Source: Porphyromonadaceae bacterium
Lineage (GTDB): Bacteria > Bacteroidota > Bacteroidia > Bacteroidales > Porphyromonadaceae
NCBI GenBank assembly: GCA_030528555.1
Contig: JAUMYQ010000018.1
Location: forward strand, 1 to 32,208
DNA length: 32,208 bases
Direction of reading: 5' to 3'
Below, piece by piece: positions 21,133 through 29,925 of this stretch. The notes beneath the pieces were generated by a model. The model saw nothing but the letters and a program-made list of their open reading frames with translations, was not told the origin of the DNA and made no database searches. A program made the position numbers and the translations under genes. Position 1 is the first letter of the stretch, and each line of letters opens with the position of its first letter.

Positions 21133-22523
21133 GGCCAGGGGTCTTGATTGCGCTGCTCGTACCAGAGTTGGAAGTGTAGGAGGGCATGGCTCTCTCCTGG
21201 AGGTGTGGCGATAGTGCCGAGGGTTTGCCCAGCCTTTACTTTTTGACCGTTGCGGACGCTTACATGGCTGAGGTTGGAGTAAACAGTGAGGTAGTTGCCA
21301 TGTCTTAGGATGACGCTTGTCTCGTAGCCACTAGTGACGAGTACACTGCTCACCGTGCCGGCGAAGACGGCATAGGCGTGTCGGTCTTGCATAGCTCGTA
21401 GGTCTACCCCACCCTTGATGATCTGCACGTGTTTGAGTGTCTCGTGAGGCTGGCGACCGAAGCGATAAACGAGCTGATAACGACCACGGATTGGCATCGG
21501 TAACCTGCCCTTGTTTTGGCGGAAACTGCCGGCTAGGTTGCGTTCTTCGGAGTCCATGGCATAGCCACCACGAGTGTCGGCTCTGCGCTCTTCTATTTCT
21601 GAAGTGGTCTCCTTACTCTTGGGGGAGGGCGTAGTGGCATCTGCACTCGAGCGTGTGGCCGTGCCGCGACTAGGGCTAGGCGTAGTGGGCTTAGGACTTG
21701 TGGCGGACTTTCTGGCTGCTTCGGCCTGTTTTCGTCTTGCCTCTCGAGCTTTGCGAGCTTGCTCCTCGGCTCGCTTGATTTCGGCCGCGATCTGTTGTTC
21801 GATACGTCGCTCCAGTTGGCGAGCTTGCTGTTGAGCCTTGCGTAGCTGAGCCTCGAGCTTGCTCTGCTCCGATTGGAGCTTCTGTACCTGAGCTCTCCGT
21901 CTTCCTTCCTCGCTTGTTAGCTCTTGTTTCTCTTTGTCTCGCAGTTCCACGAGCTTTTTCTTCTCCGTCTGATGCTCTCCGAGGTTTGTTTGGGTCTCTT
22001 GCAGTCCGAGGCGTACTGAGTGCAGCGAGTCAAGGATTTCTCTGCTAGAGCGTGTGTATCGGCTGACGAAGAGCTGGCGACGCATCACTTCGTCAAGGCT
22101 GCTAGCCGAGAAGAGGAAGAGTAGCATATCGGTATCTCGCTCGGTGCGCTGCATACTTCTCAGGCTTATGCGATATTGGTCGAGAAGTCTGCGCTCCTTG
22201 CCCCCAAGGATAGTAAGTTGCCCTCCAAGGCTGTCGATTTGCTGCTGGAGGGAAGAGACCTCGCTGTTTAAGATACCGATGAGTTGTTCCTTCTGCTCGA
22301 TCCGTTTACGCACGAGTTTAATTTGTTGTTGCTCATTGGCTTTATTTTTTTTCAGCTCCTTGATCTTCTTATCCGTGTGCTCGATCCGCTTGAGCTGCTC
22401 GGTGCGCTGCTTTTCTAACTGGCGTAGTTGGCGGCTCTTTTTAGTTTGGGCTTTTAGGCTGGGAGCTATACTAATCGTCAGGATAATAGATAGTAAGAGT
22501 GCACGAGGAGTGGTCATGGGCAT
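21117..22523 (-). CDS. envC: EnvC-like murein hydrolase activator with degenerate LytM domain
   Basis: The 468-residue exported protein probably activates cell-wall amidases during cell separation. It has a signal peptide (to about LKAQ, residue 25), long coiled coils (about 30-120 and 165-275), a Ser/Thr/Pro-rich low-complexity linker (about 275-310) and a C-terminal LytM/M23 fold (about 347-468). The zinc-ligand positions are altered: the usual His of the first motif is absent around GGVDLR, the His of the TxYxHL pattern is Asn in TVYSNL, and the last motif reads LLHFQL. This fits a regulator rather than a peptidase. The start codon overlaps the stop of the lipoprotein gene by one base (TAATG). 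Gene order with DUF4292 and TPR genes is typical of Bacteroidota. Confidence 0.9.
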   Translation of the reverse strand: MPMTTPRALLLSIILTISIAPSLKAQTKKSRQLRQLEKQRTEQLKRIEHTDKKIKELKKNKANEQQQIKLVRKRIEQKEQLIGILNSEVSSLQQQIDSLGGQLTILGGKERRLLDQYRISLRSMQRTERDTDMLLFLFSASSLDEVMRRQLFVSRYTRSSREILDSLHSVRLGLQETQTNLGEHQTEKKKLVELRDKEKQELTSEEGRRRAQVQKLQSEQSKLEAQLRKAQQQARQLERRIEQQIAAEIKRAEEQARKAREARRKQAEAARKSATSPKPTTPSPSRGTATRSSADATTPSPKSKETTSEIEERRADTRGGYAMDSEERNLAGSFRQNKGRLPMPIRGRYQLVYRFGRQPHETLKHVQIIKGGVDLRAMQDRHAYAVFAGTVSSVLVTSGYETSVILRHGNYLTVYSNLSHVSVRNGQKVKAGQTLGTIATPPGESHALLHFQLWYEQRNQDPWPWLKK

Positions 22524-23437
22524 TACATGTTTTCTAGTACTTTGAGTACTTGGTTCAGGCTAAGGCGCTGATAGCTTGGCTTAATGATGGGTTCTATCTG
22601 CATTTGGTCGGCACTCCCCTCCCCTACGCGCTGGAAGTCTAGCTCGAGTGTGCCAAGCTCTCGTCCGCCATCTTTTTTGGGGGCAAAGACACGCAGTTCT
22701 GTCCGCTCGGGGAGGGTCGTCCGCTCCGAGAGCTTCTGCTTGCCAACGTAGCTAGCGGAGAAGCGCACCGCCCCAGCGTAGTCGATGAGGCGGAAGGCGC
22801 GAGGCTTCAAATCTGAGCCAATGTCGAAGGCATAAGCCCCTGGCGCCTCCTGACTAGTGAGGGAGAAATGACCGCTAACTTCCTGCTGGGTTCTTAGCCC
22901 GAAGAGATAATCTAGGTTAGCTATCCGACCGTTGGGGGCGAATATCTGTCCAAGTATTAGGCTCTCCACTTGATCGTAGCTTGGTGTAAAGCCGAGCCTT
23001 TGTCCCAACTCCTGATAACTGACCTCTGTATAGGCATCATTAATGAGGTCTACCAGCACTACACCTTTGGGGGTAAACCACAGTCTTGCTGCCTCGATGA
23101 GGGGAAAGGGTTGAATGGAGAGGCGAAGCCCCTTACCACGCTGAGCTTGCAGGCTGATGCGAGAGGTGAAGCCTTTATTGTTGCCTAGGGTGATTCGGCC
23201 CCGAAGTGTCGCTCTAACGGTTTGCCAACCCTCACGTGAGGAAATGAGTTTCTCAAAACTCGAGGCAAAAAATGAGGCTTCGGAGGCTGACTTACTGCTA
23301 TTGGTTGCCACTTGCTGCTCGATCTTAGGGATTGAAGCTTGAGGTTTGCGCACCTTACAGCTCGAGCCAAGGAGGGTAAGTCCTAGGCCGAGTGCAAGGC
23401 TTATCCCTCGTGTTGTCTTGATAATTGCTTGTAGCAT
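22523..23437 (-). CDS. DUF4292-type lipoprotein
   Basis: The 304-residue protein has a lipoprotein signal (LLGSSC, cysteine near residue 27), a short polar linker and a beta-rich body. Stretches such as TVRATLRGRITL, LRLSIQPFPLIEAARLWFTPKGVVLVD and FNGRIANLDYLFG-like segments are characteristic of DUF4292. As I recall, that family is related in fold to the LolA/LolB lipoprotein carriers. A role in outer-membrane lipoprotein or lipid handling is therefore possible but unproven. It lies 3 bases after the TPR gene and overlaps envC by one base. Confidence 0.82.
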   Translation of the reverse strand: MLQAIIKTTRGISLALGLGLTLLGSSCKVRKPQASIPKIEQQVATNSSKSASEASFFASSFEKLISSREGWQTVRATLRGRITLGNNKGFTSRISLQAQRGKGLRLSIQPFPLIEAARLWFTPKGVVLVDLINDAYTEVSYQELGQRLGFTPSYDQVESLILGQIFAPNGRIANLDYLFGLRTQQEVSGHFSLTSQEAPGAYAFDIGSDLKPRAFRLIDYAGAVRFSASYVGKQKLSERTTLPERTELRVFAPKKDGGRELGTLELDFQRVGEGSADQMQIEPIIKPSYQRLSLNQVLKVLENM

Positions 23438-23440
23438 AGT

Positions 23441-25264
23441 CTATTTCTTACTGTTTTTCTTAATTTTCTTTCGAAGCTCTGACAGGCGCGTCTCAGTCTT
23501 CTTCTCTCTATCACCTCGTCTGCTCTCTTTGAGCTCCTCTAGGTACAGACCCTCTGCCCTCTGCCATGCCGAGAGAGCAGCCTCGGTATCATTCATTGCT
23601 GCCATAATGTCTCCAAGGTGGTCGTACATCACTCCCGATGGTGCGTCTTTGTTGGTATCAATAGCCTTGCGCTGGTAGAGTTGAGCTAGGCTATATTTAC
23701 CTCGTTTGTAGAATATCCAGGCATAGGTGTCGAGGAGGTTGGCATTGTCACCCTGTAGCTTCACCCCCTGGGCTGCCATGCGCTCGGCCTTGTCTAGCTG
23801 CTCCCCTCGCTCGGCAAGGGCGTAGGCGTAGTTGTTCAGTACCGTGGGGTTATCGGGGTAGAGCTCCAGAGCCTCTTCATAGTGGCGGAATGCCGAGAGC
23901 GTATCTCCAGCTTCGCTAGCAAGGTCGCCGAGGTGACCGAGTAGATGTCCCCTACCCTCCTTGTCCATCTCGGGGAGCTTGTTTAGAGCGCTGCTCACAA
24001 GCTCTCGAGCTTCTGCTCGCTTATCCTCCGAGTAGAGCCCGACACTGCCGTAGAAGTAATACCGCCAGTCTGTCTGTATGTATTTGATGGCCTCGAGACA
24101 AAGCTCGGTGACTAGGGCTTCGTCTCCTAGACTAATGGCATCGCCAATGAGGGAGTTCCATACCTCTTCGTTCTCTGGCTCGGTACGTGCTAGAGGGCGA
24201 ATAGTCTCTATGGCCTCTGCATAACGTTGCTGCAAGCGCAGTACCTGTCCGTAAGTCAGGTAGGCGTTGGTATGCTCTGGGTGCAGTTTGATGATGCGCT
24301 CAAATATGTCGTTATAGCTCTCGGGAAGCTTGTCTTCCGTACGCTGCTCTATGAGGAACTGATACCACAGTACCAGCAGATTGTCCACCTCTGCCTCGGG
24401 GGTGTCTATCAGAGAGATGAGGATTTGCTCTGCGCTCTGATAGTCTTTCTGAGCTAGGGCGTAACGGATCTGCATCTCCCGAACGCTGGACGATGTGGTG
24501 CGGTCAGCTAGTTTTGTGAGGGCTTGTTGTCCCTCTACTATCTGCTCACTGCGCAGGCACCAGTCCGTATAGGCCAAGACAGCTTCCTCTCGGTCTGCGA
24601 ACTTTGAGAGTAGGGCTTGCCACGTTTCGGTGGCTTTTTTTTTCTGCCCTCGGGCTTCGAGGAGTGCAACCTTGATGCCTACAATCTGAATGTAGCGATG
24701 GTATTGGCTCTCGGAGGCCAAGAGCTGATCATAGAGTCGCAGGGCTTTGTCGTACGCTCCAGATCGGAAGTAGAGCTTGCCGAGCTGTTGGATGACGACT
24801 TCGTCTGTTGGGTTGCGGTGTAGCCACTCTTCGAGGATACTTTGAGCTTCTTCGTTATTGTTGCCCCAGAGGTAGGCCGAGGCTAAAGCGAGCATATAGG
24901 TTTGCTCAGCCTTGTCGCCCTCATAGGCAGCTCGTAGTAGCCTGATGGTTTCGTTGTAGTTGCCACGCTGCCCATAGGCTTTGCCGAGGGCATGACTGAT
25001 CTCAGGATTTGTGGGCCAGAGGGTATGGCTGTGACGTAGGAGGGCAAAGGCCTCGTTGTGTCGCTCCTGACTGGCCTCAAGTGTACCTCGGTAGAAATAC
25101 TCGTTCGCCTTGATTTTGTGCTCGGAGCTGATGCTGTCCTTTGAGGAAGAGAGGCGTTTGGGGGGGGCTACCTTGAGTACTGACTTCGTCTGCCCGAGTG
25201 CTATGCTGTTTTGTAGCCCCAGGCCTAGTACTACAAGGATGACAAAAATGCTAGACCTATACAT
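23441..25264 (-). CDS. Exported TPR-repeat protein
   Basis: The 607-residue protein has a signal peptide (to about SIALG, residue 23) and many tetratricopeptide repeats covering most of its length. It is probably a periplasmic or outer-membrane-associated scaffold. I place the start at the ATG at 25264. The frame extends to a TTG at 25285, but that codon lies inside a consensus TAnnTTTG promoter element and would be untranscribed. It heads the operon TPR - DUF4292 - envC - ribF - uvrC - dtd. A C8 tract on the coding strand lies about 33 codons in (25160-25167) and an A9 tract further on (24635-24643); both are in frame here. Its exact role is unknown, but it commonly neighbours EnvC in this phylum. 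Confidence 0.88.
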   Translation of the reverse strand: MYRSSIFVILVVLGLGLQNSIALGQTKSVLKVAPPKRLSSSKDSISSEHKIKANEYFYRGTLEASQERHNEAFALLRHSHTLWPTNPEISHALGKAYGQRGNYNETIRLLRAAYEGDKAEQTYMLALASAYLWGNNNEEAQSILEEWLHRNPTDEVVIQQLGKLYFRSGAYDKALRLYDQLLASESQYHRYIQIVGIKVALLEARGQKKKATETWQALLSKFADREEAVLAYTDWCLRSEQIVEGQQALTKLADRTTSSSVREMQIRYALAQKDYQSAEQILISLIDTPEAEVDNLLVLWYQFLIEQRTEDKLPESYNDIFERIIKLHPEHTNAYLTYGQVLRLQQRYAEAIETIRPLARTEPENEEVWNSLIGDAISLGDEALVTELCLEAIKYIQTDWRYYFYGSVGLYSEDKRAEARELVSSALNKLPEMDKEGRGHLLGHLGDLASEAGDTLSAFRHYEEALELYPDNPTVLNNYAYALAERGEQLDKAERMAAQGVKLQGDNANLLDTYAWIFYKRGKYSLAQLYQRKAIDTNKDAPSGVMYDHLGDIMAAMNDTEAALSAWQRAEGLYLEELKESRRGDREKKTETRLSELRKKIKKNSKK

Positions 25265-25282
25265 ATTATTATAATGAGCCTC

Positions 25283-25290
25283 CAAAGTTA
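25283..25290 (-). promoter_or_regulatory. Promoter -7 element for the TPR-to-dtd operon
   Basis: The minus strand reads TAACTTTG, matching TAnnTTTG, 18 bases upstream of the ATG at 25264. The leader would be only about 10-15 bases. This decides against the upstream TTG start. Confidence 0.7.
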
Positions 25291-25375
25291 CTAAATTCTC
25301 TTTGGGCAGAGGGCGATGTATGGAGGTCCTTCGAGGTTGTTACAGGGCGTGTCTAATTGATTTATATCTAGTTTG

Positions 25376-25503
25376 TTACAAGGGTACCCCATTTTTGAGA
25401 AAAAAGTTCCCGATCTTTTGAAAATTTCTTCCCGATCTTTTTCCAAAAAGTTCCCGAAGTTTTTTTTGAAAGTTCGGGAACATTTTTTCGCTCATTCGAG
25501 AGG
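25376..25503 (+). repeat. Dispersed intergenic element, copy 3 (long form) with 22-bp units
   Basis: The first 32 bases equal the reverse complement of 1-32. TTCCCGA then occurs at 25407, 25429 and 25451, and its inverse TTCGGGAA at 25473, an exact 22-base period. The last pair (25450-25458 and 25473-25481) forms a 9-bp inverted repeat with a T-rich loop. The tail ATTTTTTCGCT, then TTCGAGAGG, matches copy 2. The element fills the gap between the TPR operon promoter and the 3' end of the second acyltransferase. Confidence 0.85.
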
Positions 25504-25516
25504 TTTTGTATTTATC

Positions 25517-26704
25517 TTATAGACAGTATGATATATTTTTTTGAGATAGATGCTCGTCTTCAGAGATGTAGGGGTTGGATTTTGAGGCATTGAGCCCTCT
25601 TTCAGTCAGCTTCGCTCCCTTACCTAGGATCTGCCTCCTGTCAGTAGTCCTAGTAAACGAGGGCAAAGGCTGCGCATCGCTTGATAACCCACGAGGCAGA
25701 TAAGAATTGTAAACGTAGGCGTTAGGAAATAGGGTATCAAGGCAAGAGCTCCGTTTTGTGGCCCCAGGCGACCTAGACCTGCGATGACCCAATTGACGAT
25801 GTAAACCGTGTGTGGCGTAGACGAAGAATACAGTGCCCAGGAGATAACGGTAGACCTTGTTCATCTGTGTGTCCTCCCTTGAGGTTGTGCACATTAGGCT
25901 TCGAGTGATTTGTAGCGTGGTCACGACACCCATGGGGATGTATAGCCTATAGAGATGCTCCGCCCAGCTCTCCTGATTGTAGAAAAGGCTTACGACAATG
26001 AGGATGGCAGAGAGTACCCCGATGATGTATCTGTATCGGAAGGTTAGCGCAAGGATATCTAGTTGGCGCATCCCGCAGTATGCACCGAGGCTAACGAAGA
26101 AGACGGATGTGCTGGAAAATCCAGGATGCTCTGGCAAAAGACATAGGCAGTAGCCAAGGGCAAGTAGAGCCATGCCCCAAGCTCTTAAATATTTACTTAC
26201 GAGAAAGATAACAGGGGCGATGAGATTCATGCAAATGAGATCCCTGAGGTACCAGAGTGGGTAGTTGAGCGAGTCGATGAGATGTGCCCAAAGTGGCTTG
26301 GCGAGTGTCTCTATCTCGTAGTCGTAGGCTGTGATGCCAACTCGTGCTCCTAGGTTGACTTTAGCCCAAATTAGCCCCCAATAGATGAAGTTCCAGGCCA
26401 AATAGGGCAGGATGAGCGTTCGTGCCTTTTTCTTCAGATTGGCTGTGTAGGTCCCGAGGTCGTAGCTGTCGGGTTGCTTGAAGAAGAAAAAGTATCCCGA
26501 GATGAAGAAAAATGTCGGTACCGCGATGCGACCAATGTTGTGAGATATAAGCTCCGTGACGAAGTGATAGAGGTTGTTTCCATCAAGCGAAAGTCCGACA
26601 GGAGCAGCAGGCTCGGGGATACTGTGAATGAAAACAACTAGAACGATGAGAGGCCATCGCACAACATCCATTACCCTAGACTGAAGAAGTAGTTTTGTAT
26701 CCAT
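25517..26704 (-). pseudogene. Acyltransferase family 3 paralogue, frameshifted at a CA repeat
   Basis: The open frame codes for 395 residues. Residues 1 to about 300 align with the acyltransferase at 13611-14741 (VLVVFIHS, FFFISGYFFFF, PLWYLRDLICMN). After VYATHGL the sequence becomes hydrophilic and unrelated. In the next frame the nucleotide sequence continues as VYIVNWVIAGLG... and ends LLTGGRS, matching the VLTGGRS end of the paralogue, with a stop at 25624-25626. Adding one CA unit in the CCACACACGG tract near 25807-25816 restores a 360-residue protein including the YATHT motif. The gene is thus either switched off by slippage or a recent pseudogene. A TACCTTTG promoter element lies upstream. 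Confidence 0.85.
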
Positions 26705-26748
26705 TTATGTACAGCGTTGTTTGCGTAAGATAGAGTAGTTTATCTCTG

Positions 26749-26756
26749 CAAAGGTA
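26749..26756 (-). promoter_or_regulatory. Promoter -7 element for the second acyltransferase
   Basis: The minus strand reads TACCTTTG, matching TAnnTTTG, 44 bases upstream of the ATG at 26704. Confidence 0.6.
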
Positions 26757-26906
26757 ATATGTTTGTCTTCGGCACTTACAGAGCATACTGCTCTCCTCCT
26801 AACCATTCTCTCAGCAAGGCAAGTTGGCTATCTCCTTCTTCCACGAGAGACACCAGAGGTGCTTCTCTGGAGACTTTTGATTAAGGGGGATTGATAGGTG
26901 ATTTTG

Positions 26907-26914
26907 TACTTTTG
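26907..26914 (+). promoter_or_regulatory. Promoter -7 element for the restriction-modification operon
   Basis: TACTTTTG matches TAnnTTTG and lies 48 bases upstream of the ATG at 26963. No convincing -33 was seen at the usual spacing. Confidence 0.6.
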
Positions 26915-26962
26915 TAGTATGGTTTGTAATACGCCCAAGATATCAAATTAGTGAATTCGTTG

Positions 26963-27841
26963 ATGAGTGCAAAGCCTTTTGTCAAGTGGGTTGGAGGAAA
27001 AACACAACTCCTACCTGATATAGAACACCGACTTCCTTCCGACTTTAGCCGTAGAGATATAACCTATGTGGAGCCGTTCGTTGGCGGAGGAGCGGTCATG
27101 TTTTGGATACTTCAACGCTACCCCAATGTCCAGCATGCCGTAATTAACGACATCAACCCTCGACTAATCAACGTATATCGGACGATCAAGGCTTCGCCCT
27201 ATGAGCTTATCGAGAGCCTTACTAGGCTTGAGGAAGAATATCTCCCCCTCTCTCATGAGGAGCGAACGGCTTATTTTGGCGAAAAGCGTAAGAGATTTAA
27301 CGATTTTACCCTACCCTTGATAGAGTCGGCTACCCTGTTCATCTTCCTAAACCGGACATGCTTCAATGGCTTATATCGGGAGAATGCCAAGGGATTGTTC
27401 AATGTTCCCCACGGTCGATACGCTCGCCCAAAAATTTGTGACGAGGCAACAATCCTCGCAAACTCGAAGATTCTACAGAGAGTAGAGATACTCTGTGGAG
27501 ATTTCTCCGAGACTATTAAATATGCCTCTCAAAACTCCCTTTTCTACTTCGACCCTCCATATAAACCTCTGAGCGAAACATCATCGTTCAATGCCTATGT
27601 CAAAGAGCCTTTTGATGATGTGGAACAAATCCGTCTTCGAGATTTCTGTCATAGGGTCGTTGAGCGAGGTAGTCAATTCATCCTAAGCAATTCCGATCTC
27701 AAAGGGAAGAACCCCTCAGATGATTTCTTTGATCGGCTCTATGAAGACTATGATATTAGCAGGGTTTTCGCCACAAGGATGGTCAATGCCAAGGCAGATA
27801 AGCGAGGTAAATTGACCGAACTTTTGATTTCGAATTTCTGA
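26963..27841 (+). CDS. dpnM: D12-class adenine-N6 DNA methyltransferase (DpnM-like)
   Basis: The 292-residue enzyme methylates adenine, most likely in GATC, protecting host DNA. The N-terminus has KWVGGKTQLL (about residues 8-17), followed by the AdoMet-binding EPFVGGGAV (37-45) and the catalytic DPPY (197-200, FYFDPPYKPL). The C-terminus has the family-typical ILSNSD. The frame extends upstream to a GTG at 26951, but I prefer the ATG at 26963, which sits just before the conserved block. Its neighbours, a DpnII endonuclease and a second methylase, set the specificity by association. Confidence 0.93.
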   Translation: MSAKPFVKWVGGKTQLLPDIEHRLPSDFSRRDITYVEPFVGGGAVMFWILQRYPNVQHAVINDINPRLINVYRTIKASPYELIESLTRLEEEYLPLSHEERTAYFGEKRKRFNDFTLPLIESATLFIFLNRTCFNGLYRENAKGLFNVPHGRYARPKICDEATILANSKILQRVEILCGDFSETIKYASQNSLFYFDPPYKPLSETSSFNAYVKEPFDDVEQIRLRDFCHRVVERGSQFILSNSDLKGKNPSDDFFDRLYEDYDISRVFATRMVNAKADKRGKLTELLISNF

Positions 27842-27877
27842 ACCTATGGCTTATTAGGGCAAAAGCAGACAAAAAAG

Positions 27878-28753
27878 ATGGAAAAAACAAAGACTTCTAG
27901 AGCCGAGGAGTTTAAGCTTTTTATGGCACAATTAAGGAAGACCAATACGACACTTGGTTTTTATACCGATTTCAAAAAATGCTACGACAACGTAGATCTA
28001 ATTGCTGCCCGGCTTCATGCCCTCAATTTTTTGATAGGAAAAGATGACATCAGAGAGGCCGTCCACACCTTATGGGAAGAAAATCCGAAAGTATTTGGGG
28101 TGCTTGACATCCTGATAGCCGTTCGTACGAGAGACAAGAAGCTCGCTATTAATCGAGAAGGCGAGGTTCAGCCCATTGAATACTATTTTAAAACCGAGGC
28201 AGGAGTCGTGGAGTATCTCCGAGAGACTGGCCTCGAGGGGGTGTTGCGTAGCAAGAAGATTAGCAATCTCGTGGACTATGTATTTGGGATTGAGGTAGGG
28301 CTTGATACCAATGCTAGGAAGAACCGCAGTGGCCATATCATGGAGGCAACAGTAGCTAGCCTACTAAGCAAGGCTGGCATCGACTTTCGGCAGGAGGTCT
28401 ATTCGCATGAATTTCCTACGGTACATCATGTCCTTGGCTTAGACAATAAGCGTTTTGATTTTGTGGTCTCAACATCTCAAAAGACCTACCTCATAGAAGT
28501 AAATTTTTATAGCAGTGGTGGCTCCAAACTTAACGAAGTTGCTAGATCCTACACGGAGATTGCTCTCAAGATAAATGGCTGCAAGGGCTATGAGTATGTT
28601 TGGATTACAGACGGTATCGGTTGGCAGAGTGCCAGGGGGAAGCTAGAGGAGGCATTCTACTCTATACCTAGTGTTTACAATCTGACAACGATTAAGGAGT
28701 TTATTCAAATGCTACAGCTAGAAGCTCTTTCCCTTAGCCCTAACGGACTATGA
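27878..28753 (+). CDS. dpnB: DpnII-type restriction endonuclease (GATC)
   Basis: The 291-residue protein matches the DpnII/MboI endonuclease family, which cuts unmethylated GATC. Characteristic stretches are the helical N-terminus (FKLFMAQLRKTNTTLGFYTDFKK, with LNFLIG at about 49-54) and the catalytic region RFDFVV to YLIEVNFYSSGGSKLNEVARSY. Asp194, Glu207 and Asn209 occupy the nuclease metal-binding positions, a PD-(D/E)xK variant. WITDGIGW follows. The gene is complete. It starts 36 bases after the first methylase and overlaps the second by 4 bases (ATGA), so all three are one operon. Confidence 0.93.
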   Translation: MEKTKTSRAEEFKLFMAQLRKTNTTLGFYTDFKKCYDNVDLIAARLHALNFLIGKDDIREAVHTLWEENPKVFGVLDILIAVRTRDKKLAINREGEVQPIEYYFKTEAGVVEYLRETGLEGVLRSKKISNLVDYVFGIEVGLDTNARKNRSGHIMEATVASLLSKAGIDFRQEVYSHEFPTVHHVLGLDNKRFDFVVSTSQKTYLIEVNFYSSGGSKLNEVARSYTEIALKINGCKGYEYVWITDGIGWQSARGKLEEAFYSIPSVYNLTTIKEFIQMLQLEALSLSPNGL

Positions 28754-29652
28754 TAGAACCGTTCTTTCGATCAGACGACCGAGACTTTACCCTACTTCAG
28801 GGAGATTGCATCACTTTGCTAAATCAGTTTGACTTTAAGTTCAATATGATCTTTGCCGATCCCCCATATTTCCTGAGCAACGGTGGAATAAGTTGCCAGA
28901 ACGGAAAGGTGGTCAGCGTAGACAAAGGAGCTTGGGATAAATCTCGAGGACGAGAGGAGGACGAATTGTTTAATTACAACTGGATAAAAGCTTGCCGAGA
29001 CAAACTCGCAGACGATGGGACAATCTGGATAAGCGGTACCTATCACAATATATTTAGTGTAGCAAACTGTCTGACTACCCTTGGCTTCAAGATACTTAAT
29101 GTCATCACATGGGCAAAGACCAATCCCCCTCCTAATATCTCGTGTCGGTACTTTACTTACAGCTCTGAATTCGTTATTTGGGCAAGAAAATCCAAGAATA
29201 GACCTCATTGCTTCAATTATCAATTAATGAAAGCTATGAATGGAAATAAGCAGATGACCGATGTCTGGAGCTTACCAGCCATTGCACCGTGGGAAAAGAG
29301 TTGTACTAAGCATCCCACTCAAAAGCCATTGGGACTACTTAGTCGTATCATCTTGGCCTCGACCAGGCCGAGAGATTGGATTCTTGATCCCTTCGCTGGT
29401 AGTAGCACTACGGGCATAGCTGCCAATCTTTTTGGACGTAGATATCTAGGTATAGAGCAAGAGTTGTCGTTTTTGGAGATTTCCAGATCGAGGCGTGGAG
29501 AAATAGAAAGCTTAGAGAGAGCTACTTGGTATCGAGATAAGGTGTTGAAACAGCTGAGAAAGTATGCAGGCGATACAGAGCAATCCCTGGCAATAGACGG
29601 AGCTTTAGCTGTGATAGGATTTGATGACCTAGAGGTCGTATTGCCATTTTAG
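28750..29652 (+). CDS. dpnA: Second adenine-N6 DNA methyltransferase (DpnA-like)
   Basis: The 300-residue protein is a beta-class adenine methylase. DPPY (residues 37-40, IFADPPYFLSNGG) precedes the AdoMet-binding DPFAGSSTTG (213-222), and KHPTQKP lies at about 187-193. This motif order differs from the D12 enzyme upstream. In S. pneumoniae the equivalent DpnA also methylates single-stranded DNA; applying that here is an inference. It is translationally coupled to the endonuclease by an ATGA overlap. The order methylase - endonuclease - second methylase differs from pneumococcal dpnM-dpnA-dpnB. Confidence 0.92.
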   Translation: MIEPFFRSDDRDFTLLQGDCITLLNQFDFKFNMIFADPPYFLSNGGISCQNGKVVSVDKGAWDKSRGREEDELFNYNWIKACRDKLADDGTIWISGTYHNIFSVANCLTTLGFKILNVITWAKTNPPPNISCRYFTYSSEFVIWARKSKNRPHCFNYQLMKAMNGNKQMTDVWSLPAIAPWEKSCTKHPTQKPLGLLSRIILASTRPRDWILDPFAGSSTTGIAANLFGRRYLGIEQELSFLEISRSRRGEIESLERATWYRDKVLKQLRKYAGDTEQSLAIDGALAVIGFDDLEVVLPF

Positions 29653-29830
29653 TTGAGGAGTAGTCTGGTGAGGGAGCTGATTTGTCTTGTTTTTTACAGG
29701 ACAACCGCATTGAAATAGAATCGTCTGATAATCGTTAGGTATTTTTATGCCAAAACTCTTAGAGTCAGAGAAAGTAAAGATAGTATAGATGCGCTTGCCT
29801 TGTCCTAACACTTCTTTCGCATCTTTACTC

Positions 29831-29838
29831 TAAATTTG
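29831..29838 (+). promoter_or_regulatory. Promoter -7 element facing the invertible segment
   Basis: TAAATTTG matches TAnnTTTG and points towards 29986. If the segment 29986-30480 were reversed, it would drive the glycosyltransferase with a leader of about 150 bases. In the present orientation it reads antisense to the N-terminal fragment. The rest of 29653-29925 shows an imperfect GATGCG/CGCATC inverted repeat (29788-29823) and no credible gene. Confidence 0.5.
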
Positions 29839-29925
29839 TATTTGTTTCTTGAATTTGTTTGATTTTTTTGGACTTTGATGACGAGTACTTGAAGGTTGCT
29901 CTAGTGAAGAGTATGCCTATTAGAC

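Noticed and set aside
23230-23241. Second CACGTG palindrome as a parS site
   Set aside because: CCTCACGTGAGG lacks the flanking TGTT and AACA bases needed for ParB binding.
29629-29811. Minus-strand frame of 60 residues after the second methylase
   Set aside because: It partly overlaps the methylase 3' end antisense and shows no signal, domain or start context.
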